Assembly: GCF_000015285.1 (NCBI RefSeq)
Contig: NC_008709.1
Location: 868,001 to 932,000, forward strand
From: Psychromonas ingrahamii 37
GTDB lineage: Bacteria > Pseudomonadota > Gammaproteobacteria > Enterobacterales > Psychromonadaceae
Direction: 5' to 3'
Length of the DNA stretch: 64,000 nt
The translations under genes and the position numbers were made by a program. This document shows, one piece after another, positions 1-8,839 of this stretch (positions are counted from its first letter, which is position 1; each line of letters opens with the position of its first letter). The notes under the pieces were generated by a model. That model ran no database searches and was not told where the DNA came from. It saw nothing but the letters and a program-made list of their open reading frames with translations.

Positions 1-1
1 A

Positions 2-100
2 CGTTCTGTTGAAATTCATCTGTCTGGCGAGCTGGCCGCCGATAGCGATTATAAATATGCCATTAACACTACGGTGCAAGTTCGAAATCTTGAACTCTAG
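2..100 (+). CDS. C-terminal end of a probable pilin-like protein (partial)
   Basis: Only the last 32 codons are inside the window, read in frame 2 to a TAG stop at 98-100. The tail ends in TTVQVRNLEL. A short beta-rich end with T-T-V-x-V-R-N is what I associate with minor pilin assembly proteins of the PilW type, but the piece is too short to be decisive. The gene continues upstream of the window. There is no ribosome binding site coupling it to the next gene, which starts 65 bp later with its own purine-rich site. Confidence 0.45.
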   Translation, partial: RSVEIHLSGELAADSDYKYAINTTVQVRNLEL

Positions 101-164
101 CCTTTTGAATTATAACGTTTACTTATTCGATAATCATATTGGCTGCTAATAAAAGGGAAATAAA

Positions 165-521
165 ATGTATCAGTTGATTTTTTATGTACCAGTTTCACAT
201 CTAGGAAGCGTAAAAAGTGCCTTATTTAAAGCAGGGGCGGGGCGTATTGGGGATTATGATTGTTGTGCATGGCAAACTCTGGGAGATGGCCAATATCGTC
301 CTCTTGCTGCGAGTAATGCTTTTATTGGTACAAAAAATCAAATGACAAAAATAGCCGAATATAAAGTTGAAATGGTCTGCTCAGCAGAGATAATTCAATC
401 GGCTTTACAAGCATTAATAAACTCTCATCCCTATGAGATGCCCGCGTATGCCGTTCTGGAAATAAAAACAGTGGAAAATTTTGATTTTCAGTCTAAACAG
501 CTTGTGCTTAATGGCTGTTGA
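165..521 (+). CDS. Small NIF3/YqfO-like domain protein
   Basis: A 118-residue protein that looks like the free-standing form of the CutA/PII-like insertion domain found in the middle of YqfO/NIF3 metal-binding proteins. Visible hallmarks are an N-terminal beta strand (YQLIFYVP), GAGRIGDYD at residues 24-32 and HPYEMPAY at 88-95 near the C terminus. Family members of about 100 residues are common in marine gammaproteobacteria; their biochemical role is not settled. The ATG follows the purine-rich stretch AAAAGGGAAAT. It appears monocistronic, closed by the hairpin at 544-566. No signal peptide or membrane segment is visible. Confidence 0.75.
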   Translation: MYQLIFYVPVSHLGSVKSALFKAGAGRIGDYDCCAWQTLGDGQYRPLAASNAFIGTKNQMTKIAEYKVEMVCSAEIIQSALQALINSHPYEMPAYAVLEIKTVENFDFQSKQLVLNGC

Positions 522-543
522 ATGAGCCTTTTCGGGGTTGATG

Positions 544-567
544 GAGCAGCCTTATGACTGCTCTTTT
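544..567. terminator. Convergent intrinsic terminator
   Basis: GAGCAG (544-549) and CTGCTC (558-563) form a six-pair stem followed by TTTT on the plus strand. The hairpin sits between two convergent genes and overlaps the last codons of the minus-strand gene that ends at 552. Confidence 0.6.
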
Positions 568-1046
568 ATTACTGGCTGAGCAACTTTCAACTTGATAAAT
601 GCAATCGCTTGTTTATTTAAGCTGGATTTTGAGAGGTAATTTTTAGCCCCACTTTTCAAATACAGCATCAACCCTTTTGGGGTTTCAACCCCGTGTTTAA
701 TCTCATTCCAGAGCAGTTCATTGTTATTATATAAACTTTCTGTTTTTACACCCCGTTCGCTGATCGTTAAGGTAATGGTATTATGAGAATTTTTGCTCCA
801 CATCTGTCTCATTAACCACCATGCACGGCGGTAACGAAAACTGAAATATTCAACAAAAGAGAGAGAAATAATAAACAAACCCACTGTCTTTTGTTGGTCA
901 GCAAATACGATAATCGCGCTACCTGCAAAAACAAGAAAGGCCATCAATTTATATTTCGGCGTCGCTTTTCCCCCTAACAATAATGATTGATCAAAACATT
1001 CTTCAAAATGTTCACGGTTGAGCACAAATTCTGACTGAAATAACAT
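552..1046 (-). CDS. YcxB-like membrane protein
   Basis: A 164-residue protein with two predicted membrane segments (about residues 32-49 and 54-70), then a basic stretch and a soluble C-terminal part with alternating beta strands (about 90-145, including ITLTISERGVKTES and a WNEIKHGVETPKGLMLYL segment). This arrangement matches the YcxB-like C-terminal domain family, whose function is not known. It probably sits in the inner membrane with the C-terminal domain in the cytoplasm. The start ATG at 1046 is the only good in-frame start before the family-like N terminus (FQSEFVLNREHFEECF). It is convergent with the NIF3-like gene. Confidence 0.65.
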   Translation of the reverse strand: MLFQSEFVLNREHFEECFDQSLLLGGKATPKYKLMAFLVFAGSAIIVFADQQKTVGLFIISLSFVEYFSFRYRRAWWLMRQMWSKNSHNTITLTISERGVKTESLYNNNELLWNEIKHGVETPKGLMLYLKSGAKNYLSKSSLNKQAIAFIKLKVAQPVIKEQS

Positions 1047-1268
1047 GATTAAGACCTTAATAGAGTATCGCCTGCAAATTATATAAGATAATTGTCTCTA
1101 GCGTTGTAATAAATTTATTAGATTACTGATTGGATTATTCTGAGCTGTTTTGCGAAATTAACCCGTAAAGCAATTTTTTCTTCTAAGCTATGGCTTTATT
1201 CTCACTGTTCATCACTCTGTGAAATGCTAATATGGTATTACTTGCGATATTTACCGATGGAAATAAAT

Positions 1269-2447
1269 ATGAAAAAAGAAACACAAATTGTATGTCTAGG
1301 ACGTAATAAAAAATGGACAAAAGGGGTGGTTAATCCTCCGGTGGTGCGTGCTTCAACTATGTTGTTTGATACGATGGAAGATATGCGTTTTGCCGGCAAA
1401 AATAAAAACAATGGCGAAATGTATTATGGACGCCGTGGCGGACCGACTCACTTTGCTTTTCAAGAGGCTATTGCTGAACTTGAAGGTGGTGCTGGTACCG
1501 CCTTATATCCTTCCGGTACCGCTGCGATTAGCAGTGCATTAATGTCCTTTTTAAAAGCGGGCGATCATTTATTGATGCTTGATAACGCTTACGAACCTAC
1601 CCGTGCTTTATGTGATACTTTACTGGCCGGATTTGGTATCGAAACGACTTATTATGACCCGTTAATTGGTGCGGGGATCAGTGAGCTAATACAGCCTAAT
1701 ACCAAAGTGTTATTTCTTGAATCACCAGGTTCCATCACCATGGAAATTCAAGATGTACCCACATTAAGCCGTATTGCCCATGAAAATAATCTGATAGTGA
1801 TGTTAGATAATACTTGGGCTTCTCCTATCAATTCACGTCCCTTCGAAATGGGTGTTGATATCTCCATTCAAGCGGCGACTAAATATATCGTTGGGCATTC
1901 CGATGTTATGATGGGCACTGCCACGGCGAATACCAAGTATTGGCCAACGCTGCGAGAACACAGTTATTTATTGGGTCAATGTACTTCGCCTGACGATGTT
2001 TATTTAGCCAGTCGTGGATTACGTACGTTAGGTGTACGTATGGCGCAACATGAAAAAAATGCGCTTGCCGTCGCTAATTGGTTAGCAACTCGCCCTGAAG
2101 TTGATCACCTGCGTCATCCCGCTTTCGAAACCTGTCCGGGTCATGAGTTCTTTAAACGCGATTTTAGTGGTAGTAATGGTTTATTTTCATTTGTTTTAAA
2201 AGAGGGAAATTTAAAATCGGTGACTGCTTTAGTTGAGAATATGGATTATTTTAAAATGGGCTTTTCATGGGGCGGTTTTGAAAGTCTTATTCTGGGCGTC
2301 TTTGGTATTGATAAAATACGCACGGTAACACAGTGGGATAAAAGCAAGCCGCTGATCCGCCTGCATGTTGGTCTGGAAAATGTAGATGATCTGATTGCTG
2401 ATTTAGAAGCCGGATTTGAACGAATGAATAAAGCCTTAAGTAAATAA
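1269..2447 (+). CDS. metC: Cystathionine beta-lyase
   Basis: A PLP-dependent enzyme of the Cys/Met metabolism family that cleaves cystathionine to homocysteine, pyruvate and ammonia in methionine synthesis. From the ATG at 1269 the protein has 392 residues, close to E. coli MetC (395). The Schiff-base lysine is Lys205 in ATKYIVGHSD, the cofactor-binding aspartate is Asp180 in MLDNTWA, and the phosphate-binding MYYGRRG lies at 51-57. The open frame extends upstream to 1224 and contains another ATG at 1257. I prefer 1269 because MKKETQIVCLGR resembles the family N terminus. No MetJ-like operator is evident upstream. A strong hairpin closes the gene. Confidence 0.9.
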   Translation: MKKETQIVCLGRNKKWTKGVVNPPVVRASTMLFDTMEDMRFAGKNKNNGEMYYGRRGGPTHFAFQEAIAELEGGAGTALYPSGTAAISSALMSFLKAGDHLLMLDNAYEPTRALCDTLLAGFGIETTYYDPLIGAGISELIQPNTKVLFLESPGSITMEIQDVPTLSRIAHENNLIVMLDNTWASPINSRPFEMGVDISIQAATKYIVGHSDVMMGTATANTKYWPTLREHSYLLGQCTSPDDVYLASRGLRTLGVRMAQHEKNALAVANWLATRPEVDHLRHPAFETCPGHEFFKRDFSGSNGLFSFVLKEGNLKSVTALVENMDYFKMGFSWGGFESLILGVFGIDKIRTVTQWDKSKPLIRLHVGLENVDDLIADLEAGFERMNKALSK

Positions 2448-2490
2448 CGTTAAGGTAAATAAAAGTTTAATATTAGCTGCCGGCAGCAGA

Positions 2491-2525
2491 AAGATATGCG
2501 CAGTTTAACCCAGTGCGCATATCTT
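2491..2525. terminator. Bidirectional hairpin between metC and the Bax-like gene
   Basis: AAGATATGCGCA (2491-2502) pairs perfectly with TGCGCATATCTT (2514-2525), a 12-pair stem with an 11-base loop. A second perfect palindrome, GCTGCCGGCAGC, sits just before it at 2476-2487. The genes on both sides converge here, so the hairpin can serve both. The T tract is not immediate (a T run follows at about 2545). Confidence 0.65.
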
Positions 2526-2552
2526 ATTAATGATACTAAATCTCTTTTTTTA

Positions 2553-3515
2553 TCACTCTTGTCCGCTGATTAAATGAATTAATCTATTATCGGCTAAATA
2601 GCTATTATCAATGAATTGCAGTTTGTTATAACGGATCATCTTACGTAAACCCTCGGTATATGCCTGGCCACGTTCAGAATATTTATTCAATGTTCCTACT
2701 AATTTAAGACCGGTTATTTTTTGATTCTTATCGCGCAGTTGTGCACGTACCCTGCGTAATTTCTTATAAGCGTTATTGGTATTGATATTAAGCATATAAC
2801 CTTCAACGGATGCCAGCGGACTATCAAAACGCGCTACGCCATAATTTCCCAGCGCCTTACGTTGTCGTTTAGGTTTCATGCCGTTACCACTGAAATCCCA
2901 TTGACCAAAAAAAGCATTACCTTCTTTTGCGAAACGGGAGGTGCCCCAGCCACTTTCCTCGGCTGCCTGTGCAAGTGCAAGGGAGGGCGGTAAAATATCA
3001 ACTTTATTCAATAACATATTACGCATCGTGGCGGTTATTCGGTTTTTTTTATTTTTTATAAGACGATATTTAAGGGCCACTTTTTTCAGTTCAGGTGAAT
3101 TTAAAGAATCGTATTTGACTATTTCTCGCTCACCAAGAATATTTTCGTTGGCCATTAAAATAAGGGGTGCCATCAGGCGGAAAAAGAATGATTTTTTAGT
3201 TTCGACAGGAAGTTTTTGCGAATTTTTTTGCCAATTATCTGTCACTTTTTCAAAGGTGATACGTGGTAATTCCCACTTGCCGTTTTCCCAATTTTCACTG
3301 CTGTACTGGTATTTATCAAATAATTTATCCAATTCTTGCAACGACACAATGCTGATTTCAAGAGGTCCTTCAGGCACTTGCTTTATGTTAACAATCGGAT
3401 TTGGTGTTTTTATTTTGGGTATTATCAGGGGCTTTTTTTGTGTTGAGCATCCACTTATAATTAGTGTTATAGCGAAGGCTAATACGCATGTTATGCGATA
3501 AAAGTGTTTTTTCAT
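2553..3515 (-). CDS. bax: Bax-like glucosaminidase-family lipoprotein
   Basis: A 320-residue protein starting with a lipoprotein signal: MKKHFYRITC, a hydrophobic run, then the lipobox ISGC with Cys23. The C-terminal half carries a FlgJ/Bax-type N-acetylglucosaminidase domain. LPPSLALAQAAEESGWGTS (about 175-193) contains the family's conserved catalytic glutamate (Glu187), followed by GNAFFGQW. The likely role is peptidoglycan hydrolysis from the periplasmic face of a membrane. E. coli Bax is about 274 residues, so this copy has a longer N-terminal spacer. Two similar lysine-rich stretches flank the domain. The gene is monocistronic and convergent with metC. Confidence 0.75.
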   Translation of the reverse strand: MKKHFYRITCVLAFAITLIISGCSTQKKPLIIPKIKTPNPIVNIKQVPEGPLEISIVSLQELDKLFDKYQYSSENWENGKWELPRITFEKVTDNWQKNSQKLPVETKKSFFFRLMAPLILMANENILGEREIVKYDSLNSPELKKVALKYRLIKNKKNRITATMRNMLLNKVDILPPSLALAQAAEESGWGTSRFAKEGNAFFGQWDFSGNGMKPKRQRKALGNYGVARFDSPLASVEGYMLNINTNNAYKKLRRVRAQLRDKNQKITGLKLVGTLNKYSERGQAYTEGLRKMIRYNKLQFIDNSYLADNRLIHLISGQE

Positions 3516-3584
3516 ATAGGCTGTTCCTAAGGATAATTGAGAATATATTTTATTAATGCGTTTAATCCTTCAAACGGCTTACTT

Positions 3585-3664
3585 GTTATTTAAACTGCTA
3601 TTTGAACTGTTATTTGAACTGTTATTTGAACTGTTATTTGAACTGTTATTTGAACTGTTATTTT
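3585..3664. repeat. 12-bp tandem repeat, six units plus a partial
   Basis: The unit GTTATTTGAACT repeats in strict 12-bp register from 3585 to 3656. The first unit has TTTAAACT and the second begins GCTA; the next four are identical. A partial unit follows to 3664. It lies upstream of the Bax-like lipoprotein gene and downstream of tdk, in a non-coding gap. Confidence 0.9.
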
Positions 3665-3900
3665 AGCTTTTGTTGAAGTAATAACAGGCGATTTTAGCAG
3701 ATCTTTTGTACTGTGGCAGATTTTTATATTGCCTGATCATGCAAGGATGGCGATTAGCCCATAAGATTATCTTAGTTGGCAATGAAAACAGACGCACATA
3801 TTTTAAGTCTTTTATTAAGAGAGGCTCGCTGTTATCGGTTGAAGGATTCGTCCTAAATGATGAAGATAACCTGCTGGTATTTGGCTTAAATCAAAGAAAT

Positions 3901-4479
3901 TTAATCCCATATAAAAATGCGAAAGTGTTTCCTGCAAACGGATTCATAGCTTTCATTACCGCCAATTTCAACCTGTGCTCCTTTGGTGATTGGCTTACCC
4001 TGTTTATCCAGTCGTAACACCATATTAGCTTTACGGCCACAGTGGCAGATGGTTTTTAACTCAACCAATTTATCAGCCCAAGCCAGCAGATAGTGGCTAC
4101 CGGTAAATAATTCACCTTGAAAATCGGTTTTAATGCCGTAACACAAAATAGGAATTGATAACTTATCCACGATCCAGGTTAACTGTTTAACCTGCTCTTT
4201 AGTGAGAAATTGTGCTTCATCAATTAGAATACAATGCTGATGCTCTACCCGATGGGCGATCTCTATCATTTTTGCTAAATTATCCTCACCAGAAAACAGT
4301 TGTGCATCACACTCCAGCCCAATTCTCGAGGCGACTTTCCCCACGCCGGCGCGATTATCAATGCTGGGTGTCATGACCAAGCACTGCATGCCACGCTCCC
4401 GGTAGTTATAGGCGGATTGCAATAGAGAGGTTGATTTACCGGCATTCATGGTTGAGTGATAGAAATAGAGCTGCGCCAC
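3901..4479 (-). CDS. tdk: Thymidine kinase
   Basis: A type II thymidine kinase of 192 residues that phosphorylates thymidine to dTMP in the pyrimidine salvage pathway. The P-loop is MNAGKST (11-17). The Walker B/catalytic region is ILIDEAQF with Glu88. The zinc-binding residues are Cys145 and Cys147 (CHCGRK) and Cys182 and His185 (CRKHF). Length and motif order match E. coli Tdk (205). It is monocistronic. The 235 bp downstream of its stop (3665-3900) holds no convincing gene. Confidence 0.93.
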   Translation of the reverse strand: MAQLYFYHSTMNAGKSTSLLQSAYNYRERGMQCLVMTPSIDNRAGVGKVASRIGLECDAQLFSGEDNLAKMIEIAHRVEHQHCILIDEAQFLTKEQVKQLTWIVDKLSIPILCYGIKTDFQGELFTGSHYLLAWADKLVELKTICHCGRKANMVLRLDKQGKPITKGAQVEIGGNESYESVCRKHFRIFIWD

Positions 4480-4650
4480 AGAGAGGTACCTTATTGGGAG
4501 AGAGAAATTGGGGGAGCTGATAATAACATTCTGTTAGTTAAATTGATTGTTTATTTCGCAGTGCTGATGGGCAATTAATAGTGTCTTTTTTCTAAGGGCT
4601 CTGCTTTTTTTGTTATTTATGAAGGTATTTTTTTACTAGGAGTAGCCCTT

Positions 4651-5823
4651 GTGTTGTTATTCAATGAAGGCATAATATGGCTATCTTCAACAAACGGGAA
4701 GCGCATAGTGGAATTGCTACAACTTGAACATTTTGGAAAAACATTAAGGCTCGAGGGCTCCCTTGCCGGGTGGCAAGAGCTGTATTGGGGGGATAATTTA
4801 GTCTCGCAGTTAAGTGCAACAGAAAATCTAGACGCAAAATCGAGTCATCATTTTGAGCTGCATAATAACGTGCCTCGGGCAGTCGAGCCTGAAGAGCAGG
4901 CGCAACCGGCAATGCAATGTCAGCTCGCTATTGATTTAACTTGGCAGCCCTTTACTATTGAGTATCAGTTAATGATAGATGGTCGTATCATTGATCAAGG
5001 CAGCCGTAACAGTAAAGATATCGAGCAGCAAGTCCCGATAAAAAAGCCGCAGATTAAAAAGAAATTTAGCACTGTGGGACTGCTCTCATTGGGTCTTAAA
5101 TTATTTAAAAGTGCCAAATTATTTAAAGTGATCCTTGCTGGTGCGAGCTTGGCCGCCTATAGCTGGTTTTTCTCCTGGCAATTTGCGCTGTCATTAATCG
5201 CTTGCCTGGTTTTTCATGAGTACGGCCATATTCGTGCTATGCAGTATTTTTCTATGAAAACCAAGGGTATTTACCTGATCCCTTTTTTTGGGGGACTGGC
5301 TGTTAGCGATGATAAAATTAATACACGCTGGCAAAATGTGGTTATTTCCATTATGGGGCCAACCTTTGGTTTATTCCTGTCGATTGCCTGTCTGCTGCTT
5401 TATTGGTCTACCGATATTACTTTTTTTGCCGGACTGGCTGTTTTTAACAGTCTTTTAAATCTTTTTAACTTGCTGCCAATTTTACCGCTGGATGGTGGGC
5501 ATATTCTAAAAAGTATTAGCTTTTCAATCAATAGTAAGCTTGGATTAGTTGCTTGTATGCTAGCCGCTGCGCTGGGTGTATTCATCAGCTATAGTTTAGG
5601 ATTAGCCTTATTAGGCTTTTTGCTAATAATTGGCAGTGTCGAAATTATTATGGAGTGGCGTGGTCGTCATCAAAGTCATCTGCTTCCACTGGATCGTTAC
5701 GGGCAAATTTTTTCAACAGTGTGGTATCTGTTAACCGTTGGCATTTTGGTGGCTATTATTATGTATTTTGCAGATTCGCCTGAAGAGATCCTGGCATTAC
5801 CAATGAAGATCTTAGGGAGTTAG
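4651..5823 (+). CDS. M50-family (site-2 type) membrane metalloprotease
   Basis: A 390-residue protein with an N-terminal soluble region (1-130), then several membrane segments. The zinc-site motif HEYGH (189-193) sits inside a hydrophobic helix, and the third ligand is Asp281 in LPLDGGHIL. This is the classic pair of the M50 peptidase family, which cleaves membrane-embedded or membrane-proximal substrates. The substrate is unknown. The GTG at 4651 follows AGGAG (4638-4642). A second GTG at 4708 (VELLQLEHFGK), preceded by ACGGGAAG, would remove 19 residues and could be the true start. It is monocistronic, with a terminator about 50 bp after the stop. Confidence 0.75.
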   Translation: MLLFNEGIIWLSSTNGKRIVELLQLEHFGKTLRLEGSLAGWQELYWGDNLVSQLSATENLDAKSSHHFELHNNVPRAVEPEEQAQPAMQCQLAIDLTWQPFTIEYQLMIDGRIIDQGSRNSKDIEQQVPIKKPQIKKKFSTVGLLSLGLKLFKSAKLFKVILAGASLAAYSWFFSWQFALSLIACLVFHEYGHIRAMQYFSMKTKGIYLIPFFGGLAVSDDKINTRWQNVVISIMGPTFGLFLSIACLLLYWSTDITFFAGLAVFNSLLNLFNLLPILPLDGGHILKSISFSINSKLGLVACMLAAALGVFISYSLGLALLGFLLIIGSVEIIMEWRGRHQSHLLPLDRYGQIFSTVWYLLTVGILVAIIMYFADSPEEILALPMKILGS

Positions 5824-5852
5824 GAAGTTAGGAAGTCAGGAAGTTAGGTAGC
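5816..5852. repeat. Short 8-bp degenerate direct repeat
   Basis: Around the stop of the protease gene the sequence runs through GGAGTTA, GGAAGTTA, GGAAGTCA, GGAAGTTA and GGTAGCTA, an eight-base pattern repeated about four to five times. It begins inside the last codons of the gene and continues past the TAG stop. Confidence 0.6.
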
Positions 5853-5875
5853 TAGTAATTGTCATTGCGTGAAAG

Positions 5876-5908
5876 AGCCGATCTGCATTAAAACAGATCT
5901 GCTTTTTT
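5876..5908. terminator. Intrinsic terminator between convergent genes
   Basis: AGCCGATCTG (5876-5885) and CAGATCTGCT (5894-5903) pair with a single mismatch around an eight-base loop, followed by TTTTTT. It lies between the M50 protease gene and the minus-strand di-heme protein gene. Confidence 0.8.
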
Positions 5909-5914
5909 ATTTCC

Positions 5915-7390
5915 TTATAAGTCGTGCAAAAAAGCAAGCAGTGCCTGACGCTCGACCTTATCCAGTTTCAATAGGGCCAATTTACTTGTCTGCGCTTCAC
6001 CACTGTGCCAGAGAACTGCTTCCAAAATGGTTCTGGCGCGACCATCATGTAAAAAAGTAGCTTTAGGATCAACTGTCTGTGCCAAACCAATTCCCCATAG
6101 AGGAGGGGTTCGCCATTCATTTGCCTGCGCTAAAAACTCAACCGGTATTTCACCGTCGACGGCATTACTGTGTTGATCAAAATCAGTTAACCCTGTCCCC
6201 ATATCATGTAATAACAGATCGCTGTAGGGATAAATTTTTTGCTCGGAGAGTTCACTAAACTGCTCACTCTTTTGGGTTGTATAGCTTTCGCTATGGCATT
6301 GTCCACAACCTATTTTATTAAAAAGTTGTTTACCCTGTAAAACTTTTGGTGCATAGGCGTTGCGGCGTATCGGGACGGCGAGATGATGAGCATAAAAAGT
6401 GACCTTGTCGAGGATCCGCGTTGACACTTCAAATTCTTCCGGTGTATTGTTATGATGACTATTACCATTTTTTGCATTAAGACAATCGGATTGCGTGCTT
6501 AAACAGTTTTCATTGGTAGCTAAATCACTAGTAATCCCCATATCGCCTAAAAAAGCGCCTGCTGCCTGCTGCCTTAAGCTTGGCTGTCCCGCTTTCCAGC
6601 CAAAACGGCCTAAGGTGACACCCTGCGCCGCGATTGACCAAACTTGATTGGCTTTACCGGAGATACCATCTTGATTGGCATCATCAATATCCTGCCTGGC
6701 TAAAATATCTTGCTTATCAATCAGCGCCAGTAAACCCAGACCAATCATTGCGGGTGCAACGCGCGCAGAAAGAACAGTATCTTGCCCAATATCGCAGCTA
6801 ATACCCTTAACATGCCAAATTGGACTGCGCAGCTCAATAGTTTTCCCATCGGCAAAATTAACCGTCTTATAACGATAACTCAGTTGTTGATTAGCTTCAT
6901 TTGTAACACCAAACACAGCTTTGTGCTGCAGTTGTCCACCAATACAGGCATCACCAACATTCGCTTGCAATGATTGTTTGATACGTGCTGTTTGCGCTGT
7001 TGTTAGCTCACTCTTGGAGGCGCGAATTAACAGGGTAGAAAAATCATTCCCCAATTGCCCCTTTGCAGCTTCCGATGCATGTCCCCGGCCATCACGTACA
7101 TGACAATTTTGACAGGCATTACTGTTAAAAAGGGGACCTAACCCATCTTGAGAGCTTACGGAACCAACACTTTGTGCCCAGGGCTCTTCAAAAAATTTAT
7201 TGCCGCCGTTAAAGCTTAAAATATTTTTGGCTTTGGTCATATTCGCTGAATGCATTGAAAAGGCTGAGGCCATTTTGTTGTCCACGCTGGCTGTACCGCC
7301 CGCTAGATGCTGATTTTTATCCAGCGCTAAACTATTACAGGAAAGACAGGAAAGCAGCACTGATAAAGGAAAAATATTTTTGTTAATCAT
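5915..7390 (-). CDS. Di-heme thiol-oxidoreductase-like protein (DUF1111/COG3488)
   Basis: A periplasmic c-type cytochrome protein of about 491 residues from the ATG at 7390, beginning with a signal peptide (MINKNIFPLSVLLSCLS). Two heme motifs are visible: CQNCH at about 93-97, followed by VRDGRGH, and CGQCH at about 362-366. The layout, with MauG-like haem spacing, matches the COG3488 putative thiol oxidoreductase family, which often sits next to imelysin genes in iron-responsive operons. The open frame extends to a GTG at 7471 that overlaps the end of the imelysin gene. Translational coupling from there is possible, but it would bury the signal peptide. Confidence 0.75.
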   Translation of the reverse strand: MINKNIFPLSVLLSCLSCNSLALDKNQHLAGGTASVDNKMASAFSMHSANMTKAKNILSFNGGNKFFEEPWAQSVGSVSSQDGLGPLFNSNACQNCHVRDGRGHASEAAKGQLGNDFSTLLIRASKSELTTAQTARIKQSLQANVGDACIGGQLQHKAVFGVTNEANQQLSYRYKTVNFADGKTIELRSPIWHVKGISCDIGQDTVLSARVAPAMIGLGLLALIDKQDILARQDIDDANQDGISGKANQVWSIAAQGVTLGRFGWKAGQPSLRQQAAGAFLGDMGITSDLATNENCLSTQSDCLNAKNGNSHHNNTPEEFEVSTRILDKVTFYAHHLAVPIRRNAYAPKVLQGKQLFNKIGCGQCHSESYTTQKSEQFSELSEQKIYPYSDLLLHDMGTGLTDFDQHSNAVDGEIPVEFLAQANEWRTPPLWGIGLAQTVDPKATFLHDGRARTILEAVLWHSGEAQTSKLALLKLDKVERQALLAFLHDL

Positions 7391-7457
7391 AAATAGAGCC
7401 GCTATTGTAAGAAAAATTGATAGGGTGGAATTTTTATATAAACTGTCTGCGGGCAGA

Positions 7458-8747
7458 TTAGTCACCGTCACCGGAAATAATCAGAGCAGGTAGGGAGAAT
7501 AATGCCTGCAGATCATTAAAGGCGAATTGTAAATCGACCAATTGATAGACAGCATTAAAGGCAGCGGTGCGTTGCGGAGCCGTTTCTGCTTGACCTATTA
7601 TCTGGTCAAAACGAATTGGATTGTTAATACGCTCACCGGCATCAAAAACAATTTTCATGTTTTTTTCAATGTCATTGAATTGATCATCAAACTGCTTAAA
7701 AATAGCCGGGCTTTGCTGGTGGATATAATCACCCAGACTGGCACCGCTAACATATTGACCCATAGTATTTTGATAACCGCCGTAAAAGGCATTACGAATA
7801 GCTTGAAAATTATAATAAATAGCAAGATGGCTGAGATCGCTAAAGCAATCATGCTCCTGTTCGGGATCTAATCCGTCTAATCCTTCATTCATGCGTGCGG
7901 AAGCCAGTTCATCGGTTGCCATGCTTTTCATCGCAAATAAGATGTAACGAATCCCATCATCGGAAGCTAAAAAGTTATACGCCAGAGTGCCTTGTTGCCT
8001 GCTTGCCGTTGCACTCCACTGATCACGCATCTCTCTCAAATCCGCAACCAATAATTGGCTGGCGGCTTGTAAATAGGTACGTCTACGATCACAGTTATTG
8101 ACGCTGCATTTACCGCTAAGATCGGTCTGAAAATCATTAACGTTACGTTGACCCGCGCCTGCGTTGGTACCATTAAGATCCTGTCCCCAAAGCAAAAATT
8201 CAATAGCATGAAAACCGGTTGTAACATTGGCTTCGCCTCCCATGCCATTTTGAGCAATTAAATAATCGGGGTTAATAGCAGGGCCGTTTTTTTTATTAAT
8301 AATCCCTGCGTTAGCATTCCCTTGAACATAATCGATCGCCTGCTCGTCTAGCGGCCAGGCATTCACTTGTCCTTCCCACTGATCAACGCTTGCCGGTCCG
8401 CCATCTTTATCAAGTTCTGCAGTAATAGTAATATCGGTGTCCCAACGCATAATTTCTGTTTGCTGGTAGGGAATACGGGCTAATTTATAGGCGGCTTTGG
8501 CTTGTAGTAATTGCCCTTCACTTGGACTTGCCAGCAATTTTCCTATGTTATTTTGTAAGTATAAGGCACTGTTAAGTGAGTCTTCATAAGCTGCATAAGC
8601 CATTTTCACATAGTTGGCTTTAACCTCTGATTCACTAACCTGTGTCGAACTCGCGCTACGATGCTCGGCTTTATCTGCAAATGCAGCAAAGGCGGTTGAG
8701 CAGAAAAAGGTCAGTATGAGAGTGATGATTAGATTTTTTTTAAACAT
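7458..8747 (-). CDS. Imelysin-family periplasmic iron-uptake protein
   Basis: From the ATG at 8747 the protein has 429 residues and starts with a clean signal peptide (MFKKNLIITLILTFFCSTAFA). The family signature GFHAIEFLLWGQD lies at about 178-190. Its GxHxxE motif is thought to bind metal. Imelysins (IrpA/ICMP-like) are periplasmic or surface proteins induced by iron limitation. The frame can be extended to a TTG at 8771, but that would place eight residues before the signal peptide. It is the first gene of a two-gene unit with the di-heme protein, and a Fur-like box lies about 45 bp upstream. Confidence 0.85.
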   Translation of the reverse strand: MFKKNLIITLILTFFCSTAFAAFADKAEHRSASSTQVSESEVKANYVKMAYAAYEDSLNSALYLQNNIGKLLASPSEGQLLQAKAAYKLARIPYQQTEIMRWDTDITITAELDKDGGPASVDQWEGQVNAWPLDEQAIDYVQGNANAGIINKKNGPAINPDYLIAQNGMGGEANVTTGFHAIEFLLWGQDLNGTNAGAGQRNVNDFQTDLSGKCSVNNCDRRRTYLQAASQLLVADLREMRDQWSATASRQQGTLAYNFLASDDGIRYILFAMKSMATDELASARMNEGLDGLDPEQEHDCFSDLSHLAIYYNFQAIRNAFYGGYQNTMGQYVSGASLGDYIHQQSPAIFKQFDDQFNDIEKNMKIVFDAGERINNPIRFDQIIGQAETAPQRTAAFNAVYQLVDLQFAFNDLQALFSLPALIISGDGD

Positions 8748-8790
8748 AAAGTTAATACCCTGTTGATTCAATTCCTAAATACGAATAGTA

Positions 8791-8809
8791 TTGATTATCA
8801 TTATCAAAA
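8791..8809. promoter_or_regulatory. Fur-like operator
   Basis: Read on the minus strand, the site contains GATAATGATAATCAA, which follows the Fur consensus GATAATGATAATCATTATC over most of its length. It lies between the divergent imelysin gene (start 8747) and the fatty acid hydroxylase gene (start 8840), so it could repress either or both. Confidence 0.75.
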
Positions 8810-8839
8810 GCAAGTGCTTTATTTTTTGGGGAATAAGCT

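Noticed and set aside
1100-1268. MetJ operator upstream of metC
   Set aside because: I looked for AGACGTCT-like tandem boxes and saw none.
2941-3501. 186-codon plus-strand frame antisense to the Bax-like gene
   Set aside because: Low-complexity translation complementary to a well-supported lipoprotein gene.
3706-4017. 103-codon plus-strand frame downstream of the 12-bp repeats
   Set aside because: Overlaps the 3' end of tdk in antisense by more than 100 bp, has no ribosome binding site and no recognisable product.
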